Shown here: in pieces, positions 23,208-34,830 of the stretch | How the letters are laid out: each line of letters opens with the position of its first letter | Numbering within the stretch: position 1 is the stretch's first letter | Assembly: GCA_031002005.1 (NCBI GenBank) | Contig: JARYHS010006964.1 | Span: 124,001-188,000, forward strand | DNA length: 64,000 nucleotides | Reading direction: 5' to 3' | Source: Vandiemenella viatica | Taxonomy: Eukaryota; Arthropoda; Insecta; Orthoptera; Morabidae | The notes under the pieces: model-generated | The model's database searches: none | What the model saw: the letters and a program-made list of their open reading frames with translations, nothing else | Told to the model about the DNA's origin: nothing | Made by a program: the position numbers and the translations under genes

Positions 23208-23604
23208 CTGGTAGTACATTAAACAGTTTTGAAAAATAGCTCTACTAATTGATAATGAACCCATCTGGAAACTTAGCATTCAAGAATCAAATTGTTTTGT
23301 AACACTAAACATTAAAGAGAGATGAATAAGGTATGGATACTAAGAAAACTCCAATGTTTTTAAAGTAAATACCATTGAAATATTATTTTACTACAGAACA
23401 TATAATCAAATGAATAAGTCTTCTTATAAAATAGTTAACTCATGAATAAGACAAATATTATCAAAAAGAAATTGAGTATTAGACAATTTTTTTTCATATC
23501 CAAGAAATGTTATGTATAAGCAAATATATGTATTATTTTTTAAATGTTATTAGGTTTCCTGAAATACTTCAATAAAATAAATATACCTAAGGGTAAATGA
23601 CAGG

Positions 23605-23765
23605 TTACAAAGCTTTGGTCAGATCATTGCTTCATTAGAGTGGTGCAGTTTTGGGTCCACAATTTGGGTGTAAAATTCCAGAGTTGGATAGCATGCAAAG
23701 AAAAGCAACTAGATTTTTTAAAAAAACATCCACAGAAGCATGGCAGTAACAGACATGATAATAGA
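23605..23765 (+). pseudogene. CR1-like LINE 3' fragment within an intron
   Basis: One plus-strand frame reads KALVRSLLH, a stop, SGAVLGPQFG, then IPELDSMQRKATRF. This matches the conserved region downstream of reverse transcriptase in CR1/jockey-type LINEs (SLVRPHLEY-AVWDP and ELE-VQRKAARF). It is short, stop-containing and 5'-truncated. It lies in the presumed intron between 23208 and 24584. Confidence 0.55.
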
Positions 23766-24584
23766 GCTGGGACAGGAGGAGGGTGATGAGAATGTTAGGA
23801 GTGCACATGACATATGTTGGCGATGGGACTTTGAAGGCATATTGGATGAAGATAGCATGCAAAGAAGAAGATTACGATGGGTTCAAACTATCCCTCAATT
23901 TCATCAATAAGGGAGTTGGAGAATTTTGTATAAAATGGTTTACAATTTATTTTTTAAATAAATAAAAATTCACTATTAAGTAACTAATGAACCAGTCTTG
24001 AAATACAGTCTGAAATGGTATGTCATACTTAAATACAAAATACTATAGCTTCTAGATATGTAACCATTACGAAAAATACTCAAGTCAGATTGTTGCTTAT
24101 CAGAAAATATATAACTTGTAAATTGCTCAAATTGATGGCAATAATGCTAGTTATAAAACAAAACTTCTAATTACAGGAAATAACTTTTTTACAGCCAAAT
24201 TTATATGGGTACAGACTAAAATGAAATATGATGGCCACATCAAAAAAAAAACTTTGGCAGTTGGAGAATGTTACTAACCAAGACTAGTTAGCCACAGATT
24301 CCGAGTGAGGTAATATTAAAAACAGACACAAGAGATGCTGCATTTGCATTACTCTCAGAAGATATTTCAGATAGGTCTAAATTTATAACAGCATAGTTAC
24401 AACAGCAAACATCATATTCACTAAGTCAACTGTATATATGCAAATTTCTAATTGTTATTTATAGGATTAGACGTAACTTGTCATTGGCTTAAAGTGATGA
24501 TTGGATGTAACTCCAGCATTTGGCACAAGAAATTAACCTGTTACAGAATTTTTGTAAAATTAAAATAAGAAATCTTACCCTTAC

Positions 24585-24785
24585 CGGCTTTGTGATATGT
24601 ATTTATGCATTTCTAGTTTTACCTCATCTTTAAATACTTCAGAGCACTGTATACAAATGTATAAAGGGGCAGAAATAGCAGAGACATGGCAGAAGATGTG
24701 TTTTGTTAGAGAGCTCTGAGATAAAAATGTCTGTGCACAGAATGCAAAGGCTAGTTCCAATAATGATGGTGCTTTAAACAACAAT
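24585..24785 (-). CDS. Zinc-finger gene, internal exon
   Basis: The minus strand has a strong acceptor (pyrimidine run ending TTCTAG before 24785) and a donor (GCCG then GTAAGG at 24584). The 201-bp exon encodes FAFCAQTFLSQSSLTKHIFCH and YICIQCSEVFKDEVKLEMH, two imperfect C2H2 finger patterns. Splicing after position two of a codon joins in frame to the terminal exon (codon CG plus A). This shared phase and the finger content support one gene. Confidence 0.6.
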
Positions 24786-24857
24786 CTAGAAAAAATATTG
24801 AAACAATATTTTTAGTTCGCTTACTGCAATAAATTGATTAAAATTAATACAGAGCTA

Positions 24858-26285
24858 CACAGACGGAAAAAAAAATCCCAACACCAAGAAAGACTTGTGT
24901 TAGATAAACGAAATTTGGTAGGCGTGTTTATACATCTGAAAGATGACATCGATTCAAATTTCGCGCTTCGCGCATAAGTGTGGCGCTAGTAGCGCTACTC
25001 AGAGCTTGCAAATCAGGTTTGCTTTAAATACGCGCTGTAAAGTTTGTGAACGTTATTTACCGCTGAGATTTGACATAGTGAGTTGATGTTAGCCAAGAAT
25101 GCCTTTAAGAAGACGAAGAAGCCATTATCAACAGCTCACCGAGTTTGAACGAGGTCGTGTAATAGGGCTACGAGAAGGTGGATTTTCTTTTCGCGATATT
25201 GCAGAAAGACTTGGCCGGAATGTATCCACTGTGCATGATTGTTGGGTGCAGTGGTCAAGGGATGGTACTGCCTCAAGAAGACCGGGTTCCGGGAGGCCAC
25301 GTGGCACTACTGAGAGGGAAGACCGCCGTATTCGGCGTACAGCTGTTACGCATCGTACTGCGTCTGCGGCAGAAATTCGAGCTGCAGTTGGTACCACAGT
25401 GACACAACGAACTGTTAGAAATCGGTTACTTCAAGGACAGCTCCGAGCCAGGCGCCCTGTAGCGTGCATTCCACTGACTACAAGCCATCGCCGTTTGCGA
25501 CTCCAGTGGTGTCAAGCCAGAGCTCATTGGAGGACGGAGTGGAGATCTGTTGTGTTTTCTGATGAAAGCAGGTTCTGCCTTGGTGCCAGTGATGGCCGAG
25601 TGTTGGTCAGAAAGAGGCCAGGGGAACGCCTGCAACCAAACTGTCTGCGGCCTAGACACACTGGACCTACACCTGGAGTCATGGTCTGGGGAGCAATTTC
25701 CTATGACAGCAGGAGCACTCTTGTGGTTATACCAAACACACTGACTGCAAATTTGTACGTCAGTCTGGTAATTCAACCTGTAGTGCTGCCATTCATCAAC
25801 AGCATTCAAGGGGGAGTTTTTCAACAGGATAACGCTCGCCCTCATACCGCTGTTGTCTCGCAACGTGCTCTACAGAGTGTCGACATGTTACCTTGGCCTG
25901 CGAGATCACCAGATCTGTCTCCAGTTGAACACGTATGGGATATCATTGGACGACAACTCCAGCATCATCCACAGCCAGCACTGACCGTCCCAGTATTGAC
26001 AGCACAAGTACAACAAGCATGGAACTCCATACCACAAAGTGACATTCGAAACCTGTATGACACAATGCATTCACGTTTGCAGGCTTGCATTCAAAATTCT
26101 GGAGGTTACACCGGCTATTAATTTAACAGTATTTCACATTTGAAATGCATTTTCTTGAGCTTAAATTAACCTGTGATCTTGAAAATTTAATCAATTAAAC
26201 ATGTTAACTTGACAAATGCATTGTCCAAATTTCATTACTCTACAATAATTTTTTCTTGGTGTTGGGATTTTTTTTTCCGTCTGTG
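24858..26285 (+). mobile_element. Full-length Tc1-like transposon with perfect terminal repeats
   Basis: The element is 1,428 bp and flanked by TA at 24856-24857 and 26286-26287. Its terminal inverted repeats are identical for 34 bp: CACAGACGG, nine A, then TCCCAACACCAAGAAA. It carries one intact transposase gene. It lies in the presumed intron between the exons at 24785 and 33817, antisense to the zinc-finger gene. Identical termini and an open gene suggest recent transposition. Confidence 0.97.
25099..26121 (+). CDS. Tc1-like transposase, apparently intact
   Basis: The 340-residue protein is full length for the family. An N-terminal paired-like helix-turn-helix DNA-binding region covers residues about 12-60 (FERGRVIGLREGGFS), followed by a GRPR motif at 65-68 and a second helical domain to about 120. 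The catalytic triad is D155 (VVFSDESRF), D244 (FQQDNARPH) and E277 (SPDLSPVEHVWD). It would bind the terminal repeats and catalyse cut-and-paste transposition into TA in the nucleus. The spacing from D244 to E277 is 32 residues rather than the 34 of classical Tc1. The start at 25099 lies about 240 bp inside the left end, with no upstream in-frame alternative that adds family sequence. Confidence 0.95.
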   Translation: MPLRRRRSHYQQLTEFERGRVIGLREGGFSFRDIAERLGRNVSTVHDCWVQWSRDGTASRRPGSGRPRGTTEREDRRIRRTAVTHRTASAAEIRAAVGTTVTQRTVRNRLLQGQLRARRPVACIPLTTSHRRLRLQWCQARAHWRTEWRSVVFSDESRFCLGASDGRVLVRKRPGERLQPNCLRPRHTGPTPGVMVWGAISYDSRSTLVVIPNTLTANLYVSLVIQPVVLPFINSIQGGVFQQDNARPHTAVVSQRALQSVDMLPWPARSPDLSPVEHVWDIIGRQLQHHPQPALTVPVLTAQVQQAWNSIPQSDIRNLYDTMHSRLQACIQNSGGYTGY

Positions 26286-26287
26286 TA

Positions 26288-26984
26288 TATGAACATAGAA
26301 TGCAATATGTCACATAAAAAATAAAGGAATAATAATTCTGAGATCTTTAAGTAAATCAGTATACTATTGTATTTTTTCATAGTAGCTTACTAGACTCTCA
26401 TAACCCCAACAGTATCGATCTGTAATATGCAGTATCGGGCAGTGATCAGTTTTTTGGTCGTCTTGAGAACATAACCTTTTTTGGGATTCCTGTTCGTATC
26501 TTGAGATACCAGAATATGGCCATCACTGAGCTTCTAGTTAAGGTGATAAACACAAGGCTCGATTTTCGATCCCTTAAGCAAGGATATAGGAATAAATGAC
26601 ACACAATACTTCAGATAGTAGTAATACTGCTAAGATTAATTGCCTTTGCCAGTGAATTTTTCTTGTTCCTAGAAAGGAATTTTTGAATATAACTGAAAAT
26701 AGGAATATAGTATTTAGCAATCTTAATAAGGGTTGTAGATCTGTTAGAATTAGTTTCGGTACCTCATACGGAAAGTTATATCAGAATTCCAATATAAAGA
26801 CTGACTCTAAACCTATTTCCAGAAATTCAATATACAGGTACATAAGCTCTAAGTTAGATATGCATTTAAATTTTGAAGGCCAATTCCAGAAGGAGAGCAA
26901 TAGATATCATGAATAAAACTATTAGTGTCAACCAGAAATTATTTACTATTTCACTTCAAGTAATAGGGGAAAACCAAGGATGGT
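26288..26984. other. AT-rich intronic sequence
   Basis: Presumed intron of the zinc-finger gene. The open frame at 26683-26916 carries no recognisable domain. I see no regulatory site. Confidence 0.45.
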
Positions 26985-27190
26985 TCGTGAATGGTAACAC
27001 ACTGGCTTAGTATTCAAGAGAACATCCCCTAAGAGCCATCTAGATTTGAGTTTTCTATAGTTTTCCAAAATTTATTAAGGATAATAATAATGGGATGGCT
27101 CCTTCAAAAATGTCATTGCAAAATTCCTTCCTTGCCTCCAATCCTTTCCTAGGTCTAATGACCTCAATATTGACGTGGTATAAAATTCTC
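26985..27190 (+). mobile_element. Degenerate tRNA-derived SINE
   Basis: The plus strand contains the family body in order: ATCTAGATTTGAGTTTTC, AGTTTTCC, GGGATGGCTCCTTC and the end segment CCTAGGTCTAATGACCTC. The tRNA-like head near 26975-27035 is strongly decayed. It is opposite in orientation to the other copies of this family in the spacer. Confidence 0.6.
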
Positions 27191-30100
27191 AGCAAAATAA
27201 TAACAAAACAAAAAGTTTGAAAGTGCATGTATGCTAAGAAACTGTGATATCCATATAAGTATACTATTAAGTCTATTGACAGTTACTATAGTACTGTTGG
27301 ACAATAAATACTTTATCAAGCCATTGGAAGAATTTATATCACAATAATGCACACACAGTAACTGTATTGAGTAAATCCATTCTTCCCTAAGGAAGCCACA
27401 CCTATCTAAAAACCAGAATTGTAATTGACTGTTCCCTACATCAAATTATATACTAAGTTGAATTAGATAAATAAAATTTTAAACAATTATATTTACATAG
27501 AGTTCATTATACATCTGGGAAAATTATGTTTCAAATAGTATTTACAAGTCAGATATGAAAAATTAAATTACAAAGAAATGTAAAAATGTATCATATGTTG
27601 GTGATAATGGATATGTTGCAGTGGTCCATGTTATGTAGGACATACAGTCCATTTCTAGTATATGAGTTTTGATGCATGTTTGAGAGATGTTTAGGAGTGT
27701 GAATGACTGTTGACTTATACAGGTACATTTGAGTCAGTGAGTGCTTATGTGCATGTTGACATATGTTGCTGGAAGGTTGACCATAAAGTTGATACGTGTG
27801 GGTGAACTACAGAATAAATGTGTTTGGTGTAAATGGGCATGGATGTGAAGGAATGTGACTTGAAAATAAGAAAGGATAGGGAAAAATAAATAGATACCCA
27901 TCACTTACAACAGATGAAGGCAGGAGGGCGAGACGAACACGTAAAAACACAAACAAATTGCACAATATTTCGACACGAGTCTTATTCATGTAAAAGGCGA
28001 GACATATGGCAGGGGGAAAGTTGTCGTCACATCTCAACTCGCCTCAATGTTTGTGGTTTGGTGAATTAGATGGTTCATGTGAATGACTTTGTGTGTATAT
28101 GAGTGATAGATTATATATAGTTATGACACTGTCATGCTACCAGACTGAATGACATGAACAGAATGTTTGAACAATAGTTTATTTTAATTTCTTGGAGCCT
28201 TTGGAGACAAAATTTCTCAACGGATGAACAATGTCAAATTCATTAACCACTGAGCGGCTCTATGAAAAATGGAATTATGATGATATATAGGTGACTTCAA
28301 TTATTGAAGGTTAAATATGGCAAGCAGATTAGCCTAACGCAAATATGAAGATAATATGAGACAAAAAGCAGCAAATACTTTTTCATCTCCCCAGTATATG
28401 AATCCACATACATTCTGTGGTCATAAAACAAACAGCACTAGAAACATGAATAAGTATAGCACTGGCATTTATACCCTACCACAGTTATGCATGATATGGA
28501 GCTCTACGATGTTGCTAAAAATTCCAGTAACTTTTTATAGATCCAATACATAAACATTGGAATTCTTCTAGTGTGGGATTTGAATCCATGCTAACATTTA
28601 GCACCTGATATTTTATCTAGCCACATTCAATAGACCATTCAGCAAACCTGATTGCTAAAGACTAGACTAAGTCATCGTCTAATAGCACTCAAGAAACATA
28701 ACAGTCATTGTGCATTGAGCCAATTTAAAGCACGCTAATTAATGTTATTTACAAAAAAGAGAATAATATATTCCATCAGTCTAATTAATTAATAATAACA
28801 TAGATTTCTGTTTGGATATTTAGTTTCTCTTGAGCACCGTAATGGTTGTTTTGTATTTGAACACAAAAATTATAACAAATCTGGAGACAGCACAACTTAA
28901 TTATTCTATTTTTTTTTTTAAAGAAAACAATGTTCAGTGTTGATTTTAATTAATAATCAGTAAGAAAGAAAAAATTAAATGTTATATTTCTTTACATAAA
29001 TGATTGACAGTAGGAAGATAATTAATACAATTGTGTTTTAAATACACAGCAGTAAGCAAAACACTAAGCTACACAAGGAACCATCTCTCACTGGAAGTTA
29101 AACAGTGTATGAATAACATGTAAAATTGTTATCCTTCGATAGTTTTTTTTTAAATGTTACTGGAGTTCATAGCCTGTTGAATGTTCTTGCGACAAAAATT
29201 GTGAAAAAAAACATGACAGGTAATATTCCGGTCTACTATTTGAAGTATGATGCTATATAAGAATTTAAAACAAACTGAGTAGACAGAAATAAAAAACTGA
29301 ATGGTTAAGTACTTTATAATTTCTTCAGGCTTTGATCTCATCGAGAATGATGCAAATAAAGCTGCAATAAGGTATCTTTTATTTCCAAGCTTGAAGTTAC
29401 TAAGAACAAAATTCCAAAATGCACACCAGCGTGTCGTAGACTACCTTGCATCAGGGTGGTCAAATCCCACACTACTAGTATTAGGTATTTTTGGCTCACC
29501 CAACAAAATAATTGTAAAGTGAAGAAAATATAAGTGCAGTACTTTGGGGATATTTGTATTCTTTGAAACAGTATGAGGAAAGGTGGTACCATAAAGTATC
29601 ATACCCTGATAAACTCATTGTAACTGAAACCAACTGGAGCAGTCGGTGTCTTTTAGTGAAGAAACTAGAAGAATTATATCAAGTATGTAGTCCTCGCATC
29701 CTACTTGCTGAAATAGATGAATTCAAACTCATATGCTTGTAAGCTGGAACTTAATTATAATAACAACTTTGAAAATAGAATATTAGTTCTAAAGATAACT
29801 TTGAGTTAGAATTATAGGCCGCAGACATCTATTCCATGATTATGTGATGATGATGATGGCACTGAATGAAGTTAGTTTGTGTAGAAATATTAAAAATTCT
29901 TTGACGTACCCTACCACCATTTGGTATTCAACAAAATCTTACCCCCTCCTAAAAACCCAATCTAGATATGAAATAGAGGACTACAAACGGCAATCTGATG
30001 TTAGTAATAACATAAATGGGTTTTGAATCAGTGGTCTGAGTATGCAATAATAACTACTGATTTATGTCTCTAAGTATAAACTTGATAAATAATTACATTA

Positions 30101-30438
30101 CATTTGACAAGTAACAAACCCGCAGAGCAAGGTAGCAACGTGTTCTAACAGCGTCAATGGGTAATAGCTTTTAATAATAATTTGTAATGCAAATTATTGG
30201 CATCTGGTATTAAAGCTGTGGACAGGGGCTACCCAATGATCAAATTACAGTGAGTTGATTTAGCCCTCTCAGGTGCTACCCATTCGATTATAAGGGCACC
30301 TCAGGGTACCAAACAGTGCACCACAATAAGCAGTAGTATCTTTGAGTATAAGTTTATATGTGCAAGTCTCTTAATTAATTGGACTACTGGAACATGACAA
30401 AGAAACAAACTATTATTGCTTATGGCTATATGCTTGAT
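27191..30438. other. AT-rich sequence without recognised genes
   Basis: Presumed intron of the zinc-finger gene. Open frames are short and have no domain pattern. A stretch at 27880-28000 looks like part of a dispersed repeat but cannot be named from this window. Confidence 0.45.
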
Positions 30439-30439
30439 A

Positions 30440-30645
30440 CATGTCATGGTTAGTAGAGCTCAAAAAAGGATGGGGCAAGGAATGGGAAGGAATTCTGTTA
30501 TAGTTATCATTGCATTCAGTGGGAGTGACCTGTGGAAAACATTGAAAACCTAAATCTAGATGGCTGGGCAGGGATTCAAACCTGTGTCTACCTGACTGCA
30601 AGGCCAGAGCATTACCACTCACCCACCATGCTTGGTAAAGAAACA
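30440..30645 (-). mobile_element. Degenerate tRNA-derived SINE
   Basis: On the minus strand a head beginning near 30640 (AAGCATGGTGGGTGAG) leads to a B-box-like stretch (GGTTTGAATCCC, near 30580) and the family body with GGTTTTCAATGTTTTCC. Same family and orientation as 10990-11222. Confidence 0.7.
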
Positions 30646-33294
30646 ACGGCTTAAATAATTGCCACTGCATGTCTTCCTGATCCTCAATCAATTTTTGTTT
30701 TTAGTCTGAATTATTTAGTCGCATAGTACATTCACTGCCGTTCCTGCAGTGCCAGGATCCACACTACGAGCTGCCTCCCACTAACTCTCACCACCGCCTC
30801 ATCTTGGATAAGTAAACAGCTTACAGTAGCTATCGCACTAATGACCTACTTGTAATGATAGATCCATCCATTGTCAAATTCTAATATCAAAAATAATATA
30901 GATCAACCTGACTTCTTAATATGAATCAAAAATATTCTAAAGCAGTTGGGTTGGTTGAAGATCAGCACTCCACTACTGCTTCAACTGTAGCCAGAAGGAA
31001 TGTGACAGTGTGTCCGCCAAATCGAGTCAACACTTTTCTTGAAGTGATTTAGGCTATTTTCGTACCTCAATTTCTTTGTGCAGATTCATTTCTCATTTTC
31101 TATTAGAAGATATCAGCTATTGTAGCAAAACATTAAATTTTGTTTCACTCTGGTTCAAAGTTTTTAAGTTATTCAAATGCAAAATTTTACCAATTTGTCA
31201 ATCAGTCCCACAATCAATAAAACTCTCAAGTATTTCTATGGTTGTAGAAAGCTTTAAATTGGTATATGGATAAACTGGTAAATTTTTGTGTATCTACACC
31301 ATATATATATAGTGTCACTTTCTAGCCTAAAACATTTACACAACTCAAGACTTTCATTATAAATTGATTGAAATTAATAAGATAAACTAACCTCTTAATT
31401 TTACTTCATTTCTCTCCTGGCTTTAGAAGTTAGTGAAATTCAAAAATTTTAAATGACTGAGAATCAAAATAATTTCAATATACTTCTAGTATGGTTAGAA
31501 AGAGGTATATTTGTATATATATATATATATATATATATGGTTTCATTCCCAAATCATACAAACAGTCAATAATTGGTGATTTTGCCTATACTTATTCAAT
31601 GTGAGGCCAAACATGAGATGTTTTGGTGAACTGCTTTGTTTTGATCTAATTTCTGTTATCTATATAGATCAGCAAGCTTAACAAACAGAATAAATTTTAT
31701 TCTTCCTATACTTAGTTTGGAAGGTACATAAAATTTATTTGTGATGGCAGTTAAATCTACAGCAACAGCATCACTCGGCCAAGATGCACAGCCATTGATG
31801 ACAAAGATTAAGTTCTTTTTTTATTAGGGGAACACATAAGTATTAATCAAACTAATTCTGAAATATTTCATGGGTTTTCAAATGGAACTGTTATATTTGA
31901 GTGAAAACTCAGAATAACATAAATATAAATCAAATGGCACAAAAAATTCTTATAAAAATAGGTCTAAGTCTTGTGGTTGTTTAGTGATAAAAAGTCATGA
32001 GATCTTGTTCTGAGCGAAGTTTGTACTCTGTAGTGTTAAACACTATGCTTTCTGTAACAGAATCATTACTCTCAGTGTTATGGATCATTTGTTTAAAATA
32101 AATTAAAAAATAGGTAATTTGGCCATTATGTACTACGTACTTCAGTAAATTAAATTGTAAAACTTCTACACATATAAAAATGTTAATATGATCCGCCACC
32201 AATTTTACAAATTCACAAAAACGAAGCCTTTCCTTGCATCTCTTTTAGGTTTGAGGAGGTAGGAGAAATGATGTGAGGTGATATTTATACAGAAAGATGA
32301 TAGATGCCGACCACTCACCAAAGGTTAATAGAGGAGGAAACAGCAACAAAAAAACAATGCACAAACACATAAAACACAATATTTAGGGCTGCACCCTTCA
32401 AGTAGAACTTAATCTGGGATACTCTGTTCCTATTAAGTTCAAGTCTTATGGTCCACACATTTCTTGGAACTAATGAAAATTATTTTTCATGGCCTTCTCA
32501 TAATAATTGGTTATAATTAGAAATTAGTCGAAATATCAGATAAGGTTTATGATCAAATTAGGTATTTGCCCGGGAATTCTATTAAATTCATCTTTTTGCA
32601 GAGAATTTGTATTTGGTATTTCAAGCACATTTCCTGATATTGGTATGTTTTTTGTTCAGATAGTGAGGATTGTCATGGCCATCACTGCAATAAAAATGTG
32701 AGCAATACACACAGCATGCAGAAAAATCATATGTTTTCTTGTAGTCATGGCCTCTGGGCAATACAAATTATGTCATGGGAGCAACTTTTATTCCTAACTG
32801 GAAGAGGTGAGACCAATATTTAGCTCCCTAAATCTGGAACTACTTAGTTAGGGATGGACGCTCCTGAGAGAAAAGCCCTGGGGAGGTTTTAATGAAGGGC
32901 TCGTCCTTCACTTACTTAAGAAAAGAAAAAAAGAAACAAGGAAAAGCATAGCAAACAGATACTTCTTTTGGAGAAAAAGAGATGGGAACAACAATAATGA
33001 ACCATACAAGAAGAAGAGGCTAAATGATTAGGTACATCACATCAACTATTTGAAAGGGCATGCAATGCAAAATTCTTGTACGTCATAAAACTTAACTAGT
33101 AAATGATTTTAAAGAAGAAAAAAGCTACACAGATTCATAAAAAAGTGTAAAAGACTTGTAATGTATTAAGTTATGTGTTTCTACTGAATACAGTTTTCCA
33201 GCATCATGCCATTTAACTGACAAAAGCAACTAAACTTAAGGATTCTGCCTTTATGCCCTTATGCCTATGCACCTCATTAATATCAAGATCATTA
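30646..33294. other. AT-rich sequence with a TA microsatellite
   Basis: A (TA)n run of about 25 bp lies at 31514-31538. No coding domain, structured RNA or promoter is recognisable in the remainder. Confidence 0.5.
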
Positions 33295-33470
33295 GAGGCA
33301 GGAAACAACTGGAGGCAAGAAAAGGAAACGATTTTGGCCACAACATTTGCCTGAAGTGATTTGGGGAAAACATGTAAAATACAATTCTAGAAGGCCAGAT
33401 AGGAATTCAAAACTACTTCCTCCCAAATGCGAAGTCAGATTGTTATTGCTCACCCACCATGCTTGGTCAA
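33295..33470 (-). mobile_element. Degenerate tRNA-derived SINE
   Basis: On the minus strand the head AAGCATGGTGGGTGAGC near 33465 is followed by a decayed B box and the body (TTTTACATGTTTTCCCC, then CACTTCAGGCAAATG). It ends about 345 bp from the presumed exon at 33817. Confidence 0.65.
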
Positions 33471-33816
33471 CTCTGCCACCAGTCACCAAAGAAAATGTTT
33501 TCTCTCCTTCTTGTCCATGATTATTTTCTTTTACGATAAAAGTAGATTAATACACAAAAAGAGATGTGGAATAACTGTTAAGTGAGTTAAATTTTTTAAT
33601 GTACTATTCATTTCAATTACTTAGCCTCATTTACACCCAGAAAAATATAAAACTGTAATGTTTCTTATGCCAATATTGAGTATTATCAGCAACAGGTAAA
33701 TTAATCACCACAGAAAAATGATGTATGTTAGGTAGAACAATCTACATTTAAGATTGTGATAAGTAAAATATTAAAGTAACATAAATTACTTTTTAATAAA
33801 AAGGAAATATGTTTAC

Positions 33817-33872
33817 CCATTGGGCACAGGTTCCATTTCTGAATTTTCTTGTTCTGCATCTTCCAGCATATT
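33817..33872 (-). CDS. Possible short upstream exon of the zinc-finger gene
   Basis: The minus strand shows a strong acceptor (a long pyrimidine run ending TTTTTTAG just before 33872) and a donor-like GTAAAC at 33816-33811. The 56-bp segment in frame 0 encodes NMLEDAEQENSEMEPVPN plus GG, an acidic linker-like peptide. The outgoing phase (two bases, GG) joins to the A at 24785 to give glycine, in frame with the finger exon. The content is not diagnostic and the intron would be about 9 kb, so this is a hypothesis based on splice signals and phase. Confidence 0.35.
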
Positions 33873-34639
33873 CTAAAAAAGAAGGAAATAATGAGAAATA
33901 CATTATGATGTACACATAAACTAGGAATATAATATAAAGAAAAGAAAATCAAAAACATTCACGCAGGAAGTGCAGGAACAATTAAAATATGAAAATTTCT
34001 TTTTCAAAAAGTTATTTTCATATTTGACCCTTATTATCTAATGATATAAAACCAAACATAAATAGATACAAAATACATCAAATACTCAAGCCCCAAACAC
34101 TTTGCAAATTAAAACTTTAGTTGGTGTCAGAATATCATCTAAACATACTGGTCTAACAAAATAAAAAATAATTCTATAAAGCACTGCAAAATAATTGTAT
34201 GTATTAACAGATGAATAATTTCATATTATATATAAACAAACATCTTAGACAGTATGAATAGGCTAATTGTTTGCTTGTTGCTTCATCTGTTATCCACAAT
34301 GTGATTATTAGTACTAAGAGATAATTATTAACATGGATTAAAGAAAATTGTAACAGCATTAATAAAGAAATGATCTCACATCAATCTGAAGATGGAAAAC
34401 CAAAATCTGAAGTGCAGAGCCCAGCACACACCGCAGGTCATACTGAATGGTTGCCTCAAAATTATTTTTCAACCACCAGACTCACTTAATCAGTTTAGAA
34501 ATTTTCAGTCACCAGTTTGAGCACTTTTGATAAAATTATTCGATACTTTATGCATGAAATAACTGGGAGATATATCCACCAAATACATCATAGATCATCT
34601 GGATAAATAAAAACAAAGAGAATTTACAAGTGCTGAGGA
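33873..34639. other. AT-rich sequence without recognised genes
   Basis: No domain, repeat family or site recognised. Further 5' exons of the zinc-finger gene may lie here or beyond but none can be supported. Confidence 0.4.
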
Positions 34640-34830
34640 GTTTTCACTTTGGGCTCTGTGGCTCATTGATACCACTGGGACTAAGAAAGGATTGAGGACA
34701 ACAAATGGGGAGGAACTGAGCCATGCAGTTTTGAATGAATCGGCATGACATTCACCTGAAGTAATTTTCAGAAATCTGATGGTCTGGCCAAGATCAGACC
34801 AAGATTCAAACACACATTCTACCAAAATGA
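34640..34830 (-). mobile_element. Degenerate tRNA-derived SINE
   Basis: Minus-strand similarity to the same SINE body is weaker here. A GGTCTGATCTTGGCC-like block, CATCAGATTTCTGAAAATTACTT, and the tail with CAATCCTTTCTTAGTCCC are in order. The head is largely lost. Confidence 0.45.

Noticed and set aside
25426..25863. 145-residue minus-strand frame inside the Tc1 element
   Set aside because: Antisense shadow of the transposase gene.
27880..28000. Relationship to the repeat-like stretch near 32280-32400
   Set aside because: Shared words are short and unordered; not enough to define an element.
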